A DNA stretch of 10,989 bases from Sphingobacterium sp. (GTDB lineage Bacteria; Bacteroidota; Bacteroidia; SpSt-205), in contig JAPYWM010000024.1 of NCBI GenBank assembly GCA_028276345.1, positions 1 through 10,989 on the forward strand, in the 5' to 3' direction. The notes under the pieces were generated by a model, which saw nothing but the letters and a program-made list of their open reading frames with translations, searched no databases and was not told where the DNA came from. Both the position numbers and the translations under genes were made by a program. Positions 7,025 through 10,989 of this stretch are shown here, in pieces. Position 1 is the first letter of the stretch, and the number at the start of each line of letters is the position of its first letter.

Positions 7025-7873
7025 TCAGCTTACGCCTACCCGCAGCCGATGCCGGTGAATCACCATCACATTCCATAGCAGCGCCGCTACGGTAAGCGGC
7101 CCTACTCCGCCTGGCACGGGTGTAGCGGCCGAGGCCTTCTCCAGCGCTGCCGGATGGATATCCCCTACCAGCCGCCCATCCACCCGATGAATCCCCACAT
7201 CTACCAGCACCACGCCTTCCGACACCGCCTCCGCCGGTAGCCAGTGGGGCTTCCCGACTGCACTCACGAGAACTTCCGCTTGCCGAGTAAAATCATACAG
7301 GTTGGGCGTCTGGCTATGGCACAGCGTCACGGTCGCCTGGCCATACGGCGCATGGCGAGATAGCAGAATACTCAACGGCGTCCCTACCAGGCGCCCCCGC
7401 CCAAGCACCACCACATGTTTCCCCGCTACCGAAATCCCATAATACCGCAAAAGCTCCACAATCCCCCACGGCGTGGCGGCTACCCACTCCGCCCGCCCCT
7501 GCGCTAAAAGCCCCAAATTGTACGGGTGAAGCCCATCCGCATCTTTTTCCGGGGGGATAGCATCCAGCACCGCCGCCTCATCTACCCCGGCCGGCAGGGG
7601 CAGCTGTACAATCAGCGCCGTATAGGCCGGATCCATGCCAAGCGCCTTCACCACCGATAGCACTTCTTCTGTCTTTGTCGTTTGGGGTAAGTGGATTTCC
7701 TGAGCTGCTATCCCTACCCGCTGCGCGGCCTCCAGCTTGCGCCTAACGTATATCCGACTCGGCTCATGTTCCCCCACCCGAACTATCCCCAGCCGTAACG
7801 TATGATGCCGTGCATAAGCCGCTACCTCCGCTAAAAGCTTATCTGCAGCCGGCTTCCCTTGTAAGAGCTTCAT
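7025..7873 (-). CDS. folD: Bifunctional methylenetetrahydrofolate dehydrogenase / methenyltetrahydrofolate cyclohydrolase
   Basis: FolD interconverts 5,10-methylene-, 5,10-methenyl- and 10-formyl-tetrahydrofolate in the cytosol, feeding purine, formyl-Met and thymidylate synthesis. The 282-residue length is typical. The catalytic YxxxK is YVRRK (Tyr42, Lys46), followed by the substrate motif VQLPLP (89-94) and PPEKDADGLHPYN (107-119). The NADP-binding loop is GRGRLVGTP, where most relatives have GRSxxVGxP, a Ser-to-Gly change. TPVPGGVGPLT lies near the C-terminus. ATPWG replaces the common CTPxG. Its ATG overlaps the speA stop by four bases (ATGA), so the two are probably translated in sequence from one mRNA. 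No functional link between polyamine and folate metabolism is needed to explain the pairing. Confidence 0.96.
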   Translation of the reverse strand: MKLLQGKPAADKLLAEVAAYARHHTLRLGIVRVGEHEPSRIYVRRKLEAAQRVGIAAQEIHLPQTTKTEEVLSVVKALGMDPAYTALIVQLPLPAGVDEAAVLDAIPPEKDADGLHPYNLGLLAQGRAEWVAATPWGIVELLRYYGISVAGKHVVVLGRGRLVGTPLSILLSRHAPYGQATVTLCHSQTPNLYDFTRQAEVLVSAVGKPHWLPAEAVSEGVVLVDVGIHRVDGRLVGDIHPAALEKASAATPVPGGVGPLTVAALLWNVMVIHRHRLRVGVS

Positions 7874-9258
7874 AAATAACCGAGAATTTTCAACACCTGC
7901 TTGCTATTTTGCTCTTCGTACAAAATATCCACGTGGGCCTGCCCATCACGCTCTCGCCGGATCAAAATGTGACGTGGCGTCGGAATCAAACAGTGATGAA
8001 TTCCACCCACCCCACTAAGCGACTCCTGATACGCCCCAGTGTGGAAAAACCCAATGTACGTCTCCTTCCGCGTCTTAGGCAAAAAGAGTACATTGGTATG
8101 CGCATCCCGGTAGTAATAGTCCTGTTCGTCACAGGTAATCCCCCCCAAAATCACCCGCTCATATTCCGCATCCCAGTTATTGAGTGGCAAAATGATATAC
8201 CGCTGCCCCAGCGCCCAGATGTCCGGTAAAATCGTCATCAAACTTCCATCCAAAATCAGCCATGATTCTTTATCGTTCTGGCGCTTACGTTCCACGACCT
8301 TGAAGATCACAGCGCCAGACTCTGCCACGGTATAGCTCCCAAACTCCGACACAATATCTGGTTCCTCTACACCATGCTGCTGGCAAGCCACTTTGAGGCG
8401 CCGCACAATCTCCCCAATTACATACTGGTAGTCAAACTCAAAATCCAACGAATTCCGGAAGGGCATGCCACCACCGATGTTGAAGTAGCGCAGGGTAGGG
8501 GCTTCTTTTTTCAGCTCCACATAGAGCTGAATCATTTTTTCCAGCTCATTCCAATAATATGGCGTGTCTCGAATACCGGAGCTGATAAAGAAATGCAGCA
8601 TGACCAGCTCTAAGTTGGATGAAGACTTGATTTTATCGAGATATAGGTCTACCACATCATCTGCCCGGATGCCTAACCGACTGGTATAAACCGGAAAGTC
8701 TGGCTTCTCCTCAATGGCTACCCGAATCCCCACCTTTGCCGGAACCTCCAGCTCACTGAGATAATAGTTGACTTCTCGCTTCGTGTCCAGAACAGGTATC
8801 AGATTTTCAAACCCATCATGCAAAAGATCTACAATACGCCGCTGGTAAGCTGGTGTCTTGTAGCCGTTACAGATAATCATCGTATTTTTCTTGGAGATGA
8901 GCCCCCGCTTTTCCAGCGCCTCGACTATCTCCATGTCATAAGTCGAAGAGGTCTCAATATGCACATCATGTTTGAGCACCTCTTCCAAAATATGGCGAAA
9001 GTGGGAGCTTTTTGTGCAGTAGGCATAGTGGTATTTGCCCCGATAGTCATTGCGCAAAAAAGCCTCCTGAAAGTAAAGCCGAGCTTGCTGGATTTTTTTA
9101 CCGATGATAGGTAGGTAGGTCACGCGGAGGGGCGTCCCATAGGTCTCTGCCAGCTCAATGAGATTGATACCATGAAAGTGAAGCTCATCGTCTATGACCT
9201 CAAAACCCTCCTGAGGCCATTCCACGCTCAGCTCCAAAAACTCCCTGTAACTTTGCAC
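7870..9258 (-). CDS. speA: Arginine decarboxylase, PLP-dependent (fold type III), Bacteroidota short form
   Basis: The enzyme converts L-arginine to agmatine and CO2, the entry to putrescine and spermidine synthesis. Using the GTG at 9258 the product has 462 residues; the E. coli SpeA is about 660, but Bacteroidota commonly carry this shorter version. Landmarks are the PLP lysine in AYCTKSSHF (Lys83), HIETSS (100-105), YTSRLGI, MLHFFISSG (His222), the phosphate-binding NIGGGMP (260-266), the C-terminal active-site CDEQDYY (376-382) and GFFHTGAYQESL. An upstream ATG at 9297 keeps the same frame (475 residues), but the extra 13 residues would be encoded through the predicted promoter and overlap the divergent gene. 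Family members as I recall them begin near the GTG position; GTG at 9225 is another option. The stop overlaps the folD start (ATGA). The family call is firm; the exact start is inferred. Confidence 0.9.
   Translation of the reverse strand: MQSYREFLELSVEWPQEGFEVIDDELHFHGINLIELAETYGTPLRVTYLPIIGKKIQQARLYFQEAFLRNDYRGKYHYAYCTKSSHFRHILEEVLKHDVHIETSSTYDMEIVEALEKRGLISKKNTMIICNGYKTPAYQRRIVDLLHDGFENLIPVLDTKREVNYYLSELEVPAKVGIRVAIEEKPDFPVYTSRLGIRADDVVDLYLDKIKSSSNLELVMLHFFISSGIRDTPYYWNELEKMIQLYVELKKEAPTLRYFNIGGGMPFRNSLDFEFDYQYVIGEIVRRLKVACQQHGVEEPDIVSEFGSYTVAESGAVIFKVVERKRQNDKESWLILDGSLMTILPDIWALGQRYIILPLNNWDAEYERVILGGITCDEQDYYYRDAHTNVLFLPKTRKETYIGFFHTGAYQESLSGVGGIHHCLIPTPRHILIRRERDGQAHVDILYEEQNSKQVLKILGYL
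9248..9255 (+). promoter_or_regulatory. Predicted promoter of the ureohydrolase gene (TAACTTTG)
   Basis: TAACTTTG matches the Bacteroidota -7 consensus and shares TAACTTTGCAC with the Lrp/AsnC promoter at 3394. Predicted +1 is near 9259, about 16 bases before the ATG at 9275. No clear -33 TTG is present upstream, where the sequence is speA coding DNA. It forms the left arm of a palindrome with the speA -7 element. Confidence 0.5.
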
Positions 9259-9267
9259 GATGCAAAG
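9251..9267. repeat. Inverted repeat joining two opposing promoter elements
   Basis: CTTTGCA (9251-9257) and TGCAAAG (9261-9267) are perfect seven-base inverted arms around CGA. With one mismatch the symmetry extends to ten bases per arm (9248-9257 and 9261-9270). Each extended arm is a TAnnTTTG element, so the palindrome consists of two face-to-face -7 boxes. It could also be bound by a dimeric regulator. Confidence 0.7.
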
Positions 9268-9270
9268 GTA
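9263..9270 (-). promoter_or_regulatory. Predicted speA -7 promoter element (TACCTTTG)
   Basis: On the minus strand, 9270-9263 read TACCTTTG, the same octamer as in front of pckA. Predicted +1 is near 9259, one base before the GTG start at 9258, so the message would be essentially leaderless. On the plus strand the same bases supply the AAAGG ribosome-binding sequence of the divergent gene. Confidence 0.5.
9264..9268 (+). promoter_or_regulatory. Ribosome binding site supporting the ATG at 9275
   Basis: AAAGG ends six bases before the ATG, a suitable Shine-Dalgarno spacing. It supports 9275 over other starts. A nearer ATG at 9260 is in frame but reaches a TAG after three codons. Confidence 0.4.
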
Positions 9271-9274
9271 GTTT

Positions 9275-10195
9275 ATGGCATGCAGAATAGTCTCCATTTC
9301 ATGTGATTGGGGAGCAGGGGCGCCAGGTGGCGCCGCAGGTGTGGATGCCTGGCAGTATGTAGGCTTAGCTTATAAACATCTCGCCTGGCTGGAAGCCCAC
9401 CACGTCCGCCTCGCCCCCTCTCGCCTTGAACCCGTCTGGGTAGCCCCCCACAAACATGTCTTCGCCAAACGGATAGAATACTGGGATCAGTTCGCTACTG
9501 AACTCCAGACCACTTTCCCCACCCTCTACGCCGAAAACGACCGCTATCTTTTCTTAACGGGCGACCATAGCTGGAATGCCAAAATCCTGTCTTTTCTCAA
9601 AGAGGTCACCCCGCATCTGATAGTTCTGTGGATAGATGCGCACGCGGATTTTCACACGCCGGGCACGACGCCATCAGGGCACATTCATGGGATGCCCCTG
9701 GCTATGGTTACTGGGCTCAATACCGAGCGCTTTCACCCCGTCCCCGCCGAAACCTGGCACCTCTGGGAAAAGCACTACCAACCTTTCCTCCCGCCTGAGA
9801 ACCTCTTCCTGATTGGGCTGCGAAGCTACGAGCCCCCCGAGAATCAGATTATCCAAAACTACCTCGCAGAAACCACCTTCACCAGCGAAAAGATTCACAA
9901 AGAGGGCATCAGTCCTATCCTCGAAGCTATTAAGAAACGCCTGCTTCCCGACACAGCGATATATGTGAGCTTTGATGTGGATGTATGGGATCCGAGCTTT
10001 GCGAGGGGCAGTGGCTCCCCTGCCCCCGGGGGCCTCAGTATCGCTGCTACCCGCACCCTCCTGCAAGAAGTGCTCCTCTGGCCCCAGACCCGCTTCGTGG
10101 AAGTAACGGAAATCAATCCCCTCTTAGACCAGGGGCACGATACTCTCCTCTACGCCTACGGCACCATCCGACCTTACCTGGAAAGGCCAAACTGA
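9275..10195 (+). CDS. Arginase/agmatinase-family ureohydrolase
   Basis: This is a binuclear Mn2+ hydrolase that removes urea (or an equivalent) from a guanidino substrate. All six metal ligands of the family are visible: His98 in TGDHS, Asp121, His123 and Asp125 in DAHADFH, and Asp234 and Asp236 in SFDVDVWDP. The catalytic His138 lies in IHGMP and Glu279 in TEINP. The SGxIHGMP segment (134-141) and GLRSYEPPE (181-189) resemble arginase rather than agmatinase. However, rat arginase Asn130 corresponds to His127 here, Asn139 to His136, and the Asp181/Asp183 pair to Ser184/Glu186. Divergence from arginine decarboxylase would favour agmatinase, giving putrescine, so I leave the substrate open: arginine, agmatine or another guanidino compound. 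The 306-residue length is normal. Start 9275 has an AAAGG at good spacing. It converges on the sorting-domain protein gene. Confidence 0.9.
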   Translation: MACRIVSISCDWGAGAPGGAAGVDAWQYVGLAYKHLAWLEAHHVRLAPSRLEPVWVAPHKHVFAKRIEYWDQFATELQTTFPTLYAENDRYLFLTGDHSWNAKILSFLKEVTPHLIVLWIDAHADFHTPGTTPSGHIHGMPLAMVTGLNTERFHPVPAETWHLWEKHYQPFLPPENLFLIGLRSYEPPENQIIQNYLAETTFTSEKIHKEGISPILEAIKKRLLPDTAIYVSFDVDVWDPSFARGSGSPAPGGLSIAATRTLLQEVLLWPQTRFVEVTEINPLLDQGHDTLLYAYGTIRPYLERPN

Positions 10196-10264
10196 CCCCC
10201 ACAGATCGGGCAGACCTCACCGTAATAGAACCCTCTCTCCCGCAGCCCCAAAGGCACATAAACA

Positions 10265-10989
10265 TCACGGATAGCGCGGAACCTTCATAGTAAAGACAGG
10301 CTGACTCCCAGTGCTGATAGAGACCAGGTAAAAGCCCACGGGCCAAGCGGAAAGGTCAATAGTCTCAGAAGCGTGCGGCTCCAGCCGAAGCGGCCGGGTG
10401 TAAAGGACTTGGCCGAGGGGATTAGCGAGGGTGAGCGTCCCCTGGAAGGCTTCATCAGCAGTAAGCGTGAGGAAGGTCGACTCATAGCGCACTGACAAGG
10501 GCAGTCTGGTAGCCCTCGAAAGCGCCGCCGGTACGCTAAAGACTGCCAGGTAGGCGAGGGCGTTTCCGACGCCGTCCTGGGTGAAGTTGCCGCCGGCATA
10601 CAGGTAGCCATTGTGGAGGGCGAGGGCGTTGATGATGAGGGGACCTATACCCGGACCTAATGCCGACCAGGTACCACTGGTAGAGAGACGGGCTATGCGA
10701 TTGACCGTTTGCCCGCCCACGCTGGTGAAGCTACCCGCTACATACAGGGCGGAATCCGTAGGCAGGAGCACCTGCACCTGACCGGGGACAGGCGAGCCCA
10801 ATACCGCCTCGTAAGTCCCCCCATTTAGGGCCGCCAAACGAGGCGACGCCACCCCGCCAATCGTCTGAAACTCGCCCCCAATGTAGAGCTTATTATTCCA
10901 CACCGCAAGGGCCCACACGCTGTTATCAGGCGCCTGACCGACAGGATAAGCAGGCAGAAGGGCCTGCGTGGCTTTGTCCCAGACAGCTA
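10265..10989 (-). CDS. Secreted beta-propeller-like protein with type IX secretion sorting domain, C-terminal part
   Basis: The frame is open to the right edge, so only the last 240 or so residues are seen; the start and signal peptide lie outside. Three imperfect repeats share the pattern LYxxGxFxxxGG followed by a short hydrophobic strand: LYIGGEFQTIGG, LYVAGSFTSVGG and LYAGGNFTQDGVG. This is typical of Kelch- or delta-60-like propeller blades. The final 75 or so residues form a beta-rich module with LANPLGQVLYTRPL and LSAWPVGFYLVSIS, matching the Por secretion-system (type IX) C-terminal sorting domain, which is cleaved as the protein crosses the outer membrane. The protein is therefore probably exported to the cell surface or medium. 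No catalytic motif is visible and the function is unknown. A GTG at 10918 is not the true start because the same pattern continues upstream of it. Confidence 0.85.
   Translation of the reverse strand, partial: AVWDKATQALLPAYPVGQAPDNSVWALAVWNNKLYIGGEFQTIGGVASPRLAALNGGTYEAVLGSPVPGQVQVLLPTDSALYVAGSFTSVGGQTVNRIARLSTSGTWSALGPGIGPLIINALALHNGYLYAGGNFTQDGVGNALAYLAVFSVPAALSRATRLPLSVRYESTFLTLTADEAFQGTLTLANPLGQVLYTRPLRLEPHASETIDLSAWPVGFYLVSISTGSQPVFTMKVPRYP

Noticed and set aside
10196..10264. Terminator between the convergent ureohydrolase and sorting-domain genes
   Set aside because: I searched for a stem with a following T-run on either strand and found none convincing.
1..10989. Defence islands, mobile elements, CRISPR, tRNA or rRNA genes
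   Set aside because: No transposase, integrase, toxin-antitoxin pair, spaced repeat array or tRNA-like fold was recognised; gene content is housekeeping apart from the secreted protein at the right edge.

Overview
The window looks like an ordinary chromosomal stretch of a moderately GC-rich member of the Bacteroidota. Four signs point there: a C-terminal type IX secretion (Por) sorting domain in the last gene; TAnnTTTG (-7 type) promoter motifs in both divergent intergenic regions; a UvrA of the Bacteroidota form, which lacks the first Cys pair of the zinc module; and the short, Bacteroidota-type arginine decarboxylase. No tRNA, rRNA, CRISPR array, transposase, phage gene or integration site was seen, and no stretch over 300 bases lacks a gene.

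Layout. Bases 1-3304 (minus strand): pckA (ATP-type PEP carboxykinase), followed with a one-base TAATG overlap by uvrA, whose 3' half runs off the left edge. Bases 3305-3442: a divergent promoter region. Bases 3443-6949 (plus strand): a compact, partly overlapping cluster of an Lrp/AsnC regulator, rsmI (16S rRNA 2'-O-methyltransferase), lnt (apolipoprotein N-acyltransferase) and an inositol-monophosphatase-family phosphatase. Bases 7025-9258 (minus strand): speA-like arginine decarboxylase followed by folD, coupled by an ATGA overlap. Bases 9275-10195 (plus strand): an arginase/agmatinase-family ureohydrolase, divergent from speA. Bases 10265-10989 (minus strand): the C-terminal part of a secreted beta-propeller-like protein with a type IX sorting tail, open at the right edge.

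How the genes work together. Most are housekeeping genes: DNA repair, gluconeogenesis or anaplerosis, ribosome modification, lipoprotein maturation and one-carbon metabolism. The one clear pathway pair is arginine decarboxylase and the divergent ureohydrolase. These either act in series (arginine to agmatine to putrescine plus urea) or compete for arginine if the ureohydrolase is a true arginase. Its active-site motifs resemble arginase more than agmatinase, but with changed substrate-contact residues.

No unmistakable new system is present. The most interesting signal is a near-perfect palindrome at 9248-9270 made of two face-to-face -7 elements. It predicts mutually exclusive transcription of speA and the ureohydrolase from about the same base pair. 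Other points are near-leaderless starts for pckA and speA, a promoter-like motif for the phosphatase inside lnt, and a change in GC skew near 4.2 kb that does not follow gene orientation.
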